A stretch of 64,000 bases of DNA from Apoda limacodes (lineage: Eukaryota > Arthropoda > Insecta > Lepidoptera > Limacodidae), in the NCBI GenBank assembly GCA_946406115.1, contig OX291540.1, positions 5,204,563 to 5,268,562 on the forward strand, given 5' to 3'. Below the pieces are notes generated by a model, which was not told where the DNA came from, made no database searches, and saw nothing but the letters and a program-made list of their open reading frames with translations. Position 1 is the first letter of the stretch. Each line of letters begins with the position of its first letter. This document shows, in pieces, positions 54,326-64,000 of the stretch. The position numbers were made by a program, and so were the translations under genes.

Positions 54326-56130
54326 TAATATTTTACGTAAGTATTTGAATTATTATTTTAGTTTTCATTAATTTTATTTTTAGTGGACTGCATTGTATTT
54401 TGAAATGGAACAATTTCAAGATATAAATAAGCAACATATATTTAAGTTTTTAAATTTACGCGTTCCATTACTAATTTAAAAAGACCAAGACGGGTAGACC
54501 GTGACCAACGCTGGTGTAACCCAGCCGAAAAGTCGGGAAAAAGGTATTTTGCCAAATCACACGTATAATCCCGTTTTATTATTTTTAAATCAACATATAT
54601 TTATTTACAAACAAATATAAAAACATGTATTATGAATATTTTCTAAAAATTCAAAAGGACCGCTTCAACGATCGGTTTTTCATACAAATGAAGTTCACCT
54701 ATAATTTTGTAATGCAAAATCATATTCTTTATTTTTTTTTAATTAACAAGCTTTTCATCCATATCTGGGTTCCAATCATGGTCGATGTGGCTATTAATAT
54801 AAAACATTACTACTTCAAAATTGCGCCTAAAACTATGTGCTTTCATAATTAAAACAACATCATATTTTTTTTGACTTAACCAATAACATAATAATATGCA
54901 TGTACTTACACCTTAAATAAAAAAAATCAATTTTATTAATTTAGAATGTTAAAATTTATTTCAGTGTATTTTATAATACACGAACGCTTATTTTACCTCC
55001 TTTAGGGATAGGAATACTAATAACTAATAATAACAATAGTAGATTGTATCACAAGGAATCGAAATAGTATTTTTAGGGCGAGGGCACAATTTTGAATCCG
55101 GAGAGAATTTAAAGGACGGCGCACGAGGAAAAATAATTTTGCGATCGAGTGATGCACTCTGCTTTTAATAAGAACTTATAAGAACTTATAACTAAGAATA
55201 GTACATTTATTTATTTTATTATCACTACTTGAGGGACACGCACTATTTTTTTACAAAAGTATCATCATAAATACGAATTTGAGTAAACATTTACAAAGGC
55301 GGAATACATTTCATGCGGTTTTTACTTTTTCACAAACATTTTTTATTAAATCCGCGTGTGACCAGCCAGTTTTATTATACAGCTTACTTGTTCATACAAT
55401 GTTCTTTTTCGATTTCTATAATTAAATTGAAATCACTTTGCGTCACTAGGGATTCAAAGTGCAACTTAAATCCCTGTTAACGGGGAAGCAACCTGCTCTT
55501 TTTTAATAGATGTAATAAAAAAAAATCTTTTCTATTTTATGTAATTAGTTTAGCAATTTTAGGTCGCTGTTGACGAGTCAGTCAGTTAGCCAGTCATTCA
55601 ATCAGCCAGTCAGTCATTCAAATATTTTATTGCACCTGTACGTCTGGTTCATGGATTAAAATTTTTCATTGATATTTAATAATTTCTTTTGGCCCGCCTT
55701 TGGGTATTTACTCGATGTTGCCCAATGGCCAATCAGAGCTTGCTAATATTCGTAGGTATTGAGATGTAGCCTAAACTTTTAAAATATATGTCGCATATCT
55801 ACAAACAAGTTTGCATCACGCGTATGTGATCTATTTCTAACTCCCGCATTGTGGAATGTGGTGTCAGTTGTTATACAGGCTGTTTACATAGAGTAGGTAC
55901 TCGCCTCCAATTACGCGGAAATTGCAGTTAACGTATACACACAGAATCAATCAATAATAAGTGAAGAATGTGGAGGCAAGGCTTTACGTTTTACTTCCAT
56001 GTTGTAAAAGGAACTAAAATAATAAAATACTTAACTTTTTTAGCTATGTAGAGAAGTCGAGGCAAGAGTGCAGCTGAAAGCTGTAATAATCGACGATTTT
56101 ATCTAAGTGTAAATTAACTGCAAACGAGGG
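54326..56130. other. Unassigned AT-rich sequence
   Basis: No gene supported. A degenerate CAGT-rich stretch (GTCAGTCAGTTAGCCAGTCA) lies at 55577-55620. Confidence 0.5.
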
Positions 56131-56135
56131 TCAAA

Positions 56136-56240
56136 ATGGCGAAAAAATGGAACGCTTACCTGCAGCGGAGGACCGATGATGATGAGGGTCAAATGTCAGT
56201 TTTCGTCAAAAGCCTAGGGCAAATAAAAAAATAATTTCAA
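56136..56240 (+). CDS. Small open frame, 35 aa (speculative)
   Basis: Starts ATG in AAAATGGCG, a good context, and encodes a basic then acidic peptide (MAKKWNAYLQRR then TDDDEGQ). It stops in an A-rich run. A second open frame, one base earlier, continues to 56453 with a hydrophobic segment (FLASLSLWPVFIAIFALDLV). I do not recognise either product. A minus-strand splice-like pair (TTTGCCCTAG and CTGCAG|GTAAGC) overlaps, so it may be chance. Confidence 0.15.
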
Positions 56241-56277
56241 GACATAAATACGTCAGTAAAAAAATAAAAAGAACTTT
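56227..56277 (+). repeat. 50-bp direct repeat, copy 1
   Basis: AAAAAAATAATTTCAAGACA then TAAATACGTCAGTAAAAAA and TAAAAAGAACT. The second copy at 56907-56957 has one difference (A to C). Confidence 0.9.
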
Positions 56278-56906
56278 GTCGATATGGTTTTTAGCAAGCT
56301 TGTCACTGTGGCCAGTATTTATAGCAATTTTTGCACTTGACCTAGTTTTATTAACACTTATGAGCGTGGCGAGGGAAAAGTGGAACGAATCATTAATAGT
56401 TTTTCGTTTTCCGGGTAAACAGGCATTGAAAGCAGAGACAACTCGAGTCATTTAAATTTGTAGAGTTCTATGACCGTATTAAGTGTATTAACTTATTTAA
56501 ATGTACCGTTCAAAAATGGAACACCTATTTATAGGCATTCCTTAAAAAAAATTCTAGATGATAGAACATTATACTCGTAAGTACTTACAGTTTAGCAAAG
56601 TTTAGCATTAAGATTAGTAGTGAGCGACAGCCTAATTATAAAGAAATAAAAGGTGACGGGTGGGTTTCATTTTCGGAAAAACTTCACTTTAATGATGATT
56701 TTGACTGTTTGCATAGAATAAAAAATCCTTACAAATTTTCGCGCTCGAAGAGCAACGATTGGTTTGTGGAGCTGCGTGCGCCGAAATAAAGTCGTGGATA
56801 TGGATACCCCCGGGCCCTGGTGAACGTTGTTTGGATAACTCGAGTACTTATTAGTTCGTGATTTGGTTTCAACAACTACATTTACACGGCTAACGTGAGT
56901 GTGAAA

Positions 56907-56957
56907 AAAATAATTTCAAGACATAAATACGTCAGTAAAAAACTAAAAAGAACTAAA
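56907..56957 (+). repeat. 50-bp direct repeat, copy 2
   Basis: Near-identical to 56227-56277, 680 bp away. It lies at the start of an 81-aa frame (56895-57140) that is Lys-rich and unrecognised. A donor-like GTGAGT precedes it (56895-56900). Confidence 0.9.
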
Positions 56958-57776
56958 CTAAAAAACTTAAAGACCGTACACGGAAAAAAAAGAGTTTCCA
57001 AGTTCTATTCCACCAAAGTAATTTGCATTCAGTCAAGAAATCCAACTATTTTGGACATATTTTGTTCACAGAAGGCAATATTATTTCCCAGAAAAAAAAT
57101 CATTTTATCAATCGAAATTGATAAAATTCTTTTCGTATGAACAAATTTTTTTTTAACCAAATAAATGTTCGTTTTAGATCAACCAAACTTAAATTAATTA
57201 CCCTAAGACAGTTAATGTTCTTGTATAAAATAAATACATTTTTATATGCAACATTTTATTTTTCTTCGTTTGAAAAAAAAAATTATTTTGCTTTAATATA
57301 ATTTATTTTGCGCCAAAATCATGGTTTTCTTAAATCTGCGACGTCACTTATTAAAAACTATATTTTTCGATGAAAATAATTGTATCTTAAATCAAAGCCA
57401 GTGAAATGTTCAGTTAAGATAATATTGTTTTGAATTAGAGAAAATAATAATTTTAACAGAATTTGTTAGATTCTTGACTCAAAATCTGATATTTTATGCT
57501 AAAACTATTGTTTTAGTCGAAACAAATAAAATACCTGCTTTAAAATATTAAACATTTTCGTTGAAATTAATCAACTAGTATCCCTTTGAACGAATTTTCT
57601 TTTCGTTTAAGTAAATACTTGCATTTTCAAAATTGAATGAATCTCATCACTGTCCTTCATAGGATTTCGTGTTGGCTTTTAATTTTAAATAATTGTTTAT
57701 TGTAGGGTTTTGTGCGTCAAATTAGTATCAGTTTATGCGAGAAACCTACAGTTAATTATTTTCTGAGAATTGTAAA

Positions 57777-57809
57777 GCTTGTAGCGGATCATATCATACC
57801 GCTACAAGC
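57777..57809. repeat. Perfect 11-bp stem hairpin next to TGACGTCA
   Basis: GCTTGTAGCGG and CCGCTACAAGC are exact reverse complements around an 11-nt loop. TGACGTCAC (a CRE-like palindrome) begins at 57815 and a TATATATAG box lies at 57864. Together they look promoter-like or like the boundary of an inserted element. Confidence 0.7.
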
Positions 57810-57995
57810 AAGGCTGACGTCACGCGTCCTACATCGCGCTATCAAAGTTTCTTCTGTCCATGAGTATATATAGAAAACCGAACAGAATGATAAGTGAACC
57901 ACGGCGGTCCCCAGGCATAACACCTCGCCTGGCAGGAGAACTCCTCTTTGCCGCCGCACCACAAGCATCTAGCAAACAGTCGCATTCGTCTATCA

Positions 57996-58055
57996 GAAAC
58001 GATAAGCGAAGTTAAGCAACGTCGACCGTGGTCAGTATTTGGATGGGTGACCGCT
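57996..58055 (+). mobile_element. 5S-rRNA-derived segment, copy 3
   Basis: GAAGTTAAGCAACGTCGACC and GTCAGTATTTGGATGGGTGACC match the 5S rRNA internal control region. This copy lacks the AGCTTATCATTAA flank of copies 1 and 2, so it may be an independent derivative. It is too short to be a 5S gene. Confidence 0.7.
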
Positions 58056-58150
58056 TTTCTTCCATGTTTAAGAAGGACCGTTAAATAGTCATAACAATTA
58101 TAATTAAACATAACGCTGTATAATCAGCTAAAGGCGAGAATAGCTACCTT

Positions 58151-58328
58151 AGCTCGACAAAGTCCATATAAAGGCAGTGCGGGTAGACTGCCTATATGGC
58201 CCAAGCCTCCAGAAAAAGAGGCCTGTGCCTCTGCAGTAGGGCACTACTAGCTCGACAACGTCCGCTAAGACACACTAAGTCAGTGCGGTAGACTGACTCT
58301 ATATGGCCCAAGCCTCCAGAAAAGAGGC
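58151..58328 (+). repeat. Tandem hairpin repeat, two units of about 98 bp
   Basis: Units start AGCTCGACAA at 58151 and 58249. Each has a stem: AGGCAGT/ACTGCCT in unit 1 and AGTCAGT/ACTGACT in unit 2, around GCGG(G)TAG loops, then the shared block TATATGGCCCAAGCCTCCAG and AAAGAGGC. The third stem pair changes from G-C to T-A, keeping pairing. Confidence 0.8.
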
Positions 58329-58791
58329 GTAGGGCTTTTTAAAAAAACTTTATTTAATCTTGACGGTTAACTATGTCATTTTGGACCGAAACATTTTTTG
58401 TTTTAAACTAAAATATAATGTTATTAATTTAAGAGCTGATGTAGTCTAGTTAAGAGCACTATTCTCTTGTGTGAACTAGAAATTTCTTCCGTGCAATAAA
58501 GCACGAAGTTCTACGCCCAAGAAAACTAAGTGTTTCAAATAAAGAAGCATATTTTTCTTCAATGAATTAAATATTGTTTCAAATTGATAGAGTTTTATTT
58601 ACTGGTTCAATGAAATTTGATCTTGTGATAACTTCATATTATTTTAAATATTTAAGAGAAATAATATCTTAGATGAAGTAAATATTCGTTGGTGCATATA
58701 TGAAACGATATTCTCTTGGCTCAACTAATTCTTTTTTACCGTGTAAACGCTCATTGAGCGAAAAAACTGCTCACAACGCGTTATGGTCATT

Positions 58792-59267
58792 GTTAAACAT
58801 CCACATCGCGAAATTCGTGTTGTGGCTCTTATGAAAACGTTTTATTGAAACTAGATTTCCTCGTCAGAAGTGTAATTGAATTTTCAAGCTCATTTACTTG
58901 GGTACCGTACCTAAATAAAACAATAATAGTACCCTAACAGTTTCGTCATGTCCGTCCGTCCGTATATTACAGCGTCATAATTCCATCGATCCTTTGTTCG
59001 TCTTTGGATTGATTACAATATTAAGGATATCTATCTACTACAAAGTTTCGAAACTAGTAGGACCTATAGCGCAAATCACTGTGCATCGTATTTTAATGCG
59101 GTTCTAAACACGTCATGAGTTTTCATCAATGCCACAGTGCGTTGTGGTCGTACAGCATGCTAGCCACAACACGAATTTCGCTACGTGGCCTTTCTGTGAT
59201 TGCCACAACTCGTCGTGAGCGTTTTTATAAAAGCCACAACACGAATTTCGCGATGTGGATGTTTAAC
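58792..59267. mobile_element. Foldback element with 48-bp inverted repeats
   Basis: GTTAAACATCCACATCGCGA and AATTCGTGTTGTGGCTC (58792-58839) recur inverted at 59220-59267 (GAGCCACAACACG-like, then TTTCGCGATGTGG and ATGTTTAAC). The right arm also carries a second GCCACAACACGAATTTCGCT block at 59161-59187. No coding sequence. Confidence 0.8.
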
Positions 59268-59287
59268 AGTTTTCGGTCTTTGAGCGT

Positions 59288-59325
59288 AACATATACACAA
59301 GAATTGCTCATTTAAAGGTTTTAGA
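59288..59325 (+). repeat. Dispersed repeat end
   Basis: ACATATACACAAGAATTGCTC and TTTAAAGGTTTTAGATAT match 35093-35141. Confidence 0.6.
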
Positions 59326-59359
59326 TATATTCATAATATATGCATTTATAATGTTATAA

Positions 59360-59640
59360 TAGGTGCGTTCTATTGACGGCATTGAAAGCTATGACATCGC
59401 ATAAGCATTGAAATCATTCTATTCACCAAATAAAAAACAAACTATATGGCCGTTCACTATTTTGACAGCGCATCCATTACTCCACCTCCCGAGTATGTGC
59501 ACCCAATGCGTTAAATGCGGTCCAGAAGTAACGTCATACCGCAATCATTTTTGGTCAACAGTACGATCGAATGTACACATAGAGAGCATTGAGCGCATTA
59601 AATGCTTATATAATGCTTGTCAACAAAACGCCCTCAATGT
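59360..59640 (+). mobile_element. MITE-like repeat (family of 12490-12752)
   Basis: Ends: GGTGCGTTCTATTGACGGC and (reverse complement) GGGCGTTTTGTTGACAAGC, imperfect inverted repeats. The interior matches the inverted copy at 12490-12752. Relatives of the ends are at 41980-42010 and 59965-60000. The 105-aa frame across it is not conserved. Confidence 0.65.
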
Positions 59641-60264
59641 ACCTTCAATACAAAGAGTTTTCAACAGACATACAACCTTATTAATTCATTCGAAATCATT
59701 TAAATTTAGCGTCGTGTTGTTATAAATAGCTAGTTGTAGGTACGCACGTTACTTGTGACTTCATACGACTCGACTAGTCTAACTGCCCCGCAAAATGGCG
59801 TATCGTGGATTTTCGAAGATTTATTGCTTGTACACCCAAATGCGATAGGTCGCGCAACTGTTATGTAATGTAATGTAACAAACTTGTTTACTATACATAT
59901 GTGTATACAACTACTTTCTACCATCGTACCGCCCAACCCCCTTCGCCCGTCCGTCAAGAATCTATGACATCGCAAAGGCATTGAAATTGTTCTTTGACTA
60001 AATGTAAATAAACAAGTTCAGGTTACGATAACTTTGACACATTCTGCTGTAATTAAGCGAAAGTTCATGAACATGTACAGACTGTCCAATAATGAAAGTG
60101 CCGCTATATGTAGAAAGAGCGCGTTTAGTAAATTGCTTAAAACTATTACAATTAAGATTTAAACATGTTTTTTTTATTTATTTATTTAGTTTAAGCCAGT
60201 TAAAAAATTGAAGGGTGACGCAATTTCTTTAAGATTAGAAGCCAATACTTGTAAAAATACATTA
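59641..60264. other. Nothing recognised
   Basis: No supported gene. A short piece of the MITE family (ATGACATCGCAAAGGCATTG) is at 59964-59983. Confidence 0.45.
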
Positions 60265-60320
60265 CAAATAAAAATACGATCAGGCGGACCGTAAGCTTGT
60301 TTGCCACCTTAGTTAAAAGC
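60265..60320 (+). mobile_element. LINE 3' tail fragment
   Basis: ATCAGGCGGACCGTAAGCTTG and TTTGCCACCTTAG is the 3' terminal phrase of the LINE family seen at 1726-2283 and 61870-61965. The surrounding 124-aa minus-strand frame is unrecognised. Confidence 0.6.
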
Positions 60321-61465
60321 AACTTTATTTGCATTTTGAAGGTTATCGAACGACACCCTCTACAATAGAGTACTCGAAAATCAATTCGGTGTGGACCTAT
60401 TCCTATTATTTTTCTGCATTTTACGAAACTATATAGCGCTATTGATAGCGGGTCCCATAACACTATAAATTGCATCAAACTTTTTTGAGCTTCTGACCTT
60501 GGGTGTTTGGTCGCTAGCGTCGTTGTAAGTTTACATTTTAATAGGGCGACTATAGTTTTGTTTTTTTTGACCATTAAATCAGAAAAGTTAGTTGCAAACC
60601 AAACCTTTCTGTTAAATTTGAATTAAAAGTGGTGCAAATAATAATAAAGTTATAACATATGGATTGAAATGACGAAATTATAAGGGGTTCCATCCTTGCC
60701 ATTTCGCTTCAATTTAAATTTGATGGCTTTTCATAAAAAAAATTGAATCCTATCATAACTCTTTAGAAGGTGAATTCCGCAAAATCCTTCCTATTTGAAT
60801 GTTTGCGAACGCACAATACCCACCTACAAAGTAATACAAATCTATTTTTGGGCGCTAATCAGTTTTTGAAAACATTGCACTATAAAACTTTCTGTAAAAG
60901 CCCATCAGAATGGATGCAAGGACAGCGCAATTATAAGGTTGTGAGGTGTGAGATACGGACAGAGGGACAGATATATTATAATTTACAATTTGTTTTAAAT
61001 TTGGTAGTAAGTAAATACCTAATTAAATTAGCTACGAAACTTTAGGAGTTCTTTTTTGACTATTAGGCTATGAAACCCTAAAAATTGCATAAGCCCCGAA
61101 AACATACTAATTTAATGATTTATTTAGCACTAAACACTTACAGCTTCTGTACAAAATATTTTTTTTTAATCAAAATTGAAATTCGTAGCTAATTTAATTA
61201 GGTATTTACTTACTACCAAATTGAAAACAAATTGAAAATTATAATTTGTTGTAGTTCCTAAACAAATATTCCATTTGATGACGTTACATAAGCATCGTTA
61301 TCGCTTTATTGCCGTGGATTTGTTTGGCATCGGTCGCTGCGTAGTGCGATAACCACTACCGTCACGGTGGCCATGACGATGACTTTACAATTAACATAAT
61401 ACGGTTTTTACTTATATTGTCGTTTGCAAATAGCGTATATATTTTGTACATAAAGCATTGAGGCC
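60321..61465. other. Nothing recognised
   Basis: No supported gene. An open frame at 60770-61045 has no domain. Confidence 0.5.
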
Positions 61466-61469
61466 CCCA

Positions 61470-61645
61470 TGGTTTATAGTTTGTGGGTTCTAGGCTCAGA
61501 ACAGAAAATCTACTACAGTGGCTGAGTGGTTTCGTTACTTGACGGGGGGTCGATTTTCTGACTGAATTACCGCTACTGCTGGCGTGCTACAAGGTGGTCT
61601 CTCCTCCAGGTCTAAGGTAGGGCTGCGGTGGTTTCATGCACGGGT
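61470..61645 (+). mobile_element. tRNA-like SINE (candidate)
   Basis: CAGTGGCTGAGTGGTTTCGT (A-box like, 61517-61536) then GGGGGGTCGATTTTC (weak B box). The following ACTGCTGGCGTGCTACAAGG is SINE-body-like. No tRNA fold. Confidence 0.4.
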
Positions 61646-61869
61646 ATGGCGCAAGTAATTTTTCTATCTTTCATTATTTTACCTGCTTGTGAGCGTGAGT
61701 AATTAAAGTAGAAGGTAATTGGGTGGGATCGTGGGAAAACAAGAGCAAGATGGTATTAATTTATAGTACGGTATAACAATTTATGTATATTATACCATAG
61801 TTTATGGTTCTTTTAAGGTAGGGCATTGCCCCACAATGCCCCCCTTAGCTACGGCCCTGCTCTCCTCCC

Positions 61870-61965
61870 ATTTTTCAATGGTCGGCAACGCGCGAGTGAT
61901 AGGTCCATAGGCTGCGGTGACCGCTTACTATCAGGTTACCTTGTTTGCCACTTTAGTGGTATAAA
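61870..61965 (+). mobile_element. LINE 3' tail fragment
   Basis: GGTCGGCAACGCGCGAGTGA, then CCATAGGCTGCGGTGACCGC and TTGCCACTTTAGTGGTATAA with an A-rich end, the 3' UTR of the common LINE family. Confidence 0.75.
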
Positions 61966-62349
61966 AATAAATATGCTATCTGCATGAATACTCTTACTCA
62001 GAAAGCTCTCTACTTAAACTTATAAAATATTGTCGTAAAAGTCATGTCGTATGTCATGCATAAATATTAGCATACCAACCATATATGAAACTGTGATGGC
62101 TCTAATAAGATGAAGATTGTAACCCATATTCTGGCAATTATACAAACTATTATTATTATTATTATAAAAATCTGCCAGGTCAGATCAGGTAAAATATTTA
62201 TACTACAGTCGCCATATAGTACAGTAAATGACGGTAAAAAGATGGTACAACCTAGCAATTCTTTCAAAAAGATGGATTTTCTTCAAAATTTGGGATTAAG
62301 CTCTACCCTACTGCCCTATGCCTATGCCGATGTGTGCTTTTGACTAAAA

Positions 62350-62950
62350 TTCACAAATTTTATAGGCATTTAAGGAATGAAAAAACGTATAAAGCTTTTG
62401 ATTAATGATAATTATATAGTTTTAAAAACTATTTGTGATTTTTCAACCCCTATTTTATTCCTTACGCCCTTTTAAAACACCCTTTTTGACATAAAATTAA
62501 AAAAAAAACCATTTTTCGGAATATTTTATTTCTTGTTTTGATAAATTATTATATTTAAATCGTAGATATCTTAAAGGTATTGTTATAATTAGTTTTTATC
62601 CTCTAAAAACCACATATTTAAATCGTAGATATCTTAAAGGTATTGTTATAATTAGTTTTCATCCCCTAAAAACCACCTCTATTATCATTGACAAAAATTG
62701 ATAAATTCACAAATTAAAGCATTTAAGGAATTAAAAAACGTACAAAGCTTTTGATTAATGATAGTTATATAGTTTTAAAAACTATTTGTGATTTTTAACC
62801 CCTGTTTTATTCGTTACGCCCATTTAAAACACCCTTTTTGACATAAAATTGAAAAAAAAACAGTTTTGATAAATTATTTAAATTGTAGACATCTCAAGGG
62901 AATTGTTAAAATTCCAAATCAAATCAAATCATCCCCTTAAAACCACCCCT
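62350..62950 (+). repeat. 355-bp tandem duplication with a 63-bp inner duplication
   Basis: GGCATTTAAGGAATGAAAAA through GACATAAAATTAAAAA (62370-62505) recurs at about 62721-62855 with few changes. Inside the first unit, ATTTAAATCGTAGATATCTT and GGTATTGTTATAATTAG (62551-62613) repeats at 62614-62676. Recurrent ATCCCCTAAAAACCACC phrases resemble the Helitron-like interior repeats at the left of the window. Confidence 0.8.
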
Positions 62951-64000
62951 ATTACATTAAAATACAAAAAAAGGTTTTTTTAAGATATGATGCTTCATTA
63001 AAACAAATTATTTATTTTTTGAGTTTATTATCTCAGAACCTGTATTTCCAAATTTTCATCCCTTAAAAATTGAAACAAACACACACAAGACCCCTTCACC
63101 AGGTGCCAATGATGAGAACACTATTAGTATACATGTATAGTATACGCATTTCTCTGCTCCAAAATCTAGTTGCTTCGAAATTGCAAAAAAATGCGTTTGG
63201 TTTTTTTAAGTTTTCTCGGATGCATTTTGGCCTCGAGAGGTAAAAAAAAGGGTTTTGTAGGGGAATTCCATCGCCTATAAGCTCATGTAAGTTTTATATT
63301 TCTCAAACCCTTAATTTTATAAAGGTCAACGGTGAAAGGGCTCAAGGGCGGTACTGATTTCGTATCAATGCTAAGTTTTACAAGCCATATCTCGAAGAAT
63401 TTTTAAGCTACAGTAAAAAAATAAAATAAAAATATTTTTGAATGAAAATGCTAACTTTTTGTACTCTAGCAATTTTTACGTATATGGTTTATTTTCTGAG
63501 TTAATTTGAAAAATGTCATTTTTTTTTTAATATTTCAAAAATACCTATTTCTTCAAAAATATGTTTTTTCAAAAATAAACATTTCAAATCGGTCAAACTT
63601 TTGGATTATATTTATTATGTCAAGATAAATTCATTTAAACATTTGTAACATTTAATTCCAATTAGGGTAATAATGAGATGCGTTTCATTGTTGATTTTTC
63701 TCGTAAAAAAAATATAAACCAACTTTATTTTCGTCAAAACTCCATTAGTTTTAATGCAGGGGAACTTTAAAAAACGCATTTTAAAGTACTTTAAAACAGA
63801 TTCGGAGCACTTTCATCGTAACAAGTACCGTTTCTTCGTAATTTAATGTTGAAATGTGTAAATTTGTCGTTAAAAAAATAAGGCTTACCTTCAATGAGCT
63901 ATAACTTTGTTTGTATTGTGTCTACATTAAAAACCAAGAAAATAAATTCTTTGATTTTTCATCACCTACCATTTTAATAATTACAGATTTTTTGATTCAA
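62951..64000. other. AT-rich sequence, nothing recognised
   Basis: T- and A-rich with no supported gene, RNA or repeat end. Confidence 0.5.

Larger units (their letters stand above)
56980..58735. mobile_element. AT-rich element with short TIRs and internal repeats (candidate)
   Basis: The left end TACACGGAAAAAAAAGAGTT and the right end (reverse complement) TACACGGTAAAAAAGAATT are imperfect inverted repeats. Both arms (57140-57650 and 58360-58735) contain many degenerate copies of ATTGTTTCAAATTGA/GAATTAGA-like blocks. The middle (57660-58335) is a different, GC-richer sequence with a 5S-derived segment and tandem hairpins, probably inserted. No target duplication was found. Confidence 0.4.

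Noticed and set aside
56160..56213. Minus-strand internal exon between TTTGCCCTAG and CTGCAG|GTAAGC
   Set aside because: Splice-like signals are good but all three frames contain stops and no partner exon was found; it could only be non-coding.
60200..60574. 124-aa minus-strand frame
   Set aside because: It overlaps a LINE tail fragment at 60265-60320 and shows no domain elsewhere.

Overview
This is a eukaryotic, AT-rich, repeat-laden window. It almost certainly comes from a lepidopteran insect: the Helitron ends finishing in CTAGT, the LINE 3' ends encoding the C-terminal tail of a reverse transcriptase, the tRNA-headed SINEs and a short repeat family ending in CGGAAYCCTCGGTGCGCGAG all look like moth or butterfly repeats. 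That identification comes from memory of these families, not from a search.

The only host gene I can support is the 3' part of a C2H2 zinc-finger gene on the + strand. It has four coding exons (4286-4382, 8277-8513, 12126-12260, 14009-14108) joined by three phase-2 introns with GT-AG ends, and stops at TAG 14106-14108. The exons encode six fingers in series, the last of C2HC type. Three fingers are cut by the introns and become complete only when the exons are joined, which is strong internal proof of the gene model. The 5' exons lie upstream or were not recognised. A spliced 3' UTR (14124-16539 intron, 16540 to about 18650 exon) is plausible.

The rest is a mosaic of mobile DNA and unassigned AT-rich sequence. 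Main elements: a complete mariner-type transposon with TIRs and TA target sites (27851-29945) and a frameshifted DD41D-like transposase; a hAT-like element with 8-bp target duplication nested in a LINE tail and itself carrying a second LINE (42792-43988); a short hAT-like MITE with a perfect 8-bp duplication (36240-36614); LINE copies, including one rearranged with its endonuclease inverted (9143-11400) and one collapsed to ORF1 start plus RT tail in one open frame (33064-33940); a LINE inserted with target duplication in a Helitron (34049-34499); a LINE endonuclease fragment (49530-50120); a retrotransposon Gag-like fragment (24498-24816); many short Helitrons, tRNA-derived SINEs and three 5S-rRNA-derived repeats; foldback elements (37205-37437, 58792-59267); and minisatellites (3157-3574).

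No operon, CRISPR array or defence-type gene cluster is visible. The most unusual structures are the 5S-derived repeats, the 160-bp tandem duplication of a 31-bp minisatellite just upstream of the first exon, a pair of tandem hairpins with a compensatory base-pair change at 58151-58328, and a large AT-rich element with short TIRs at 56980-58735.
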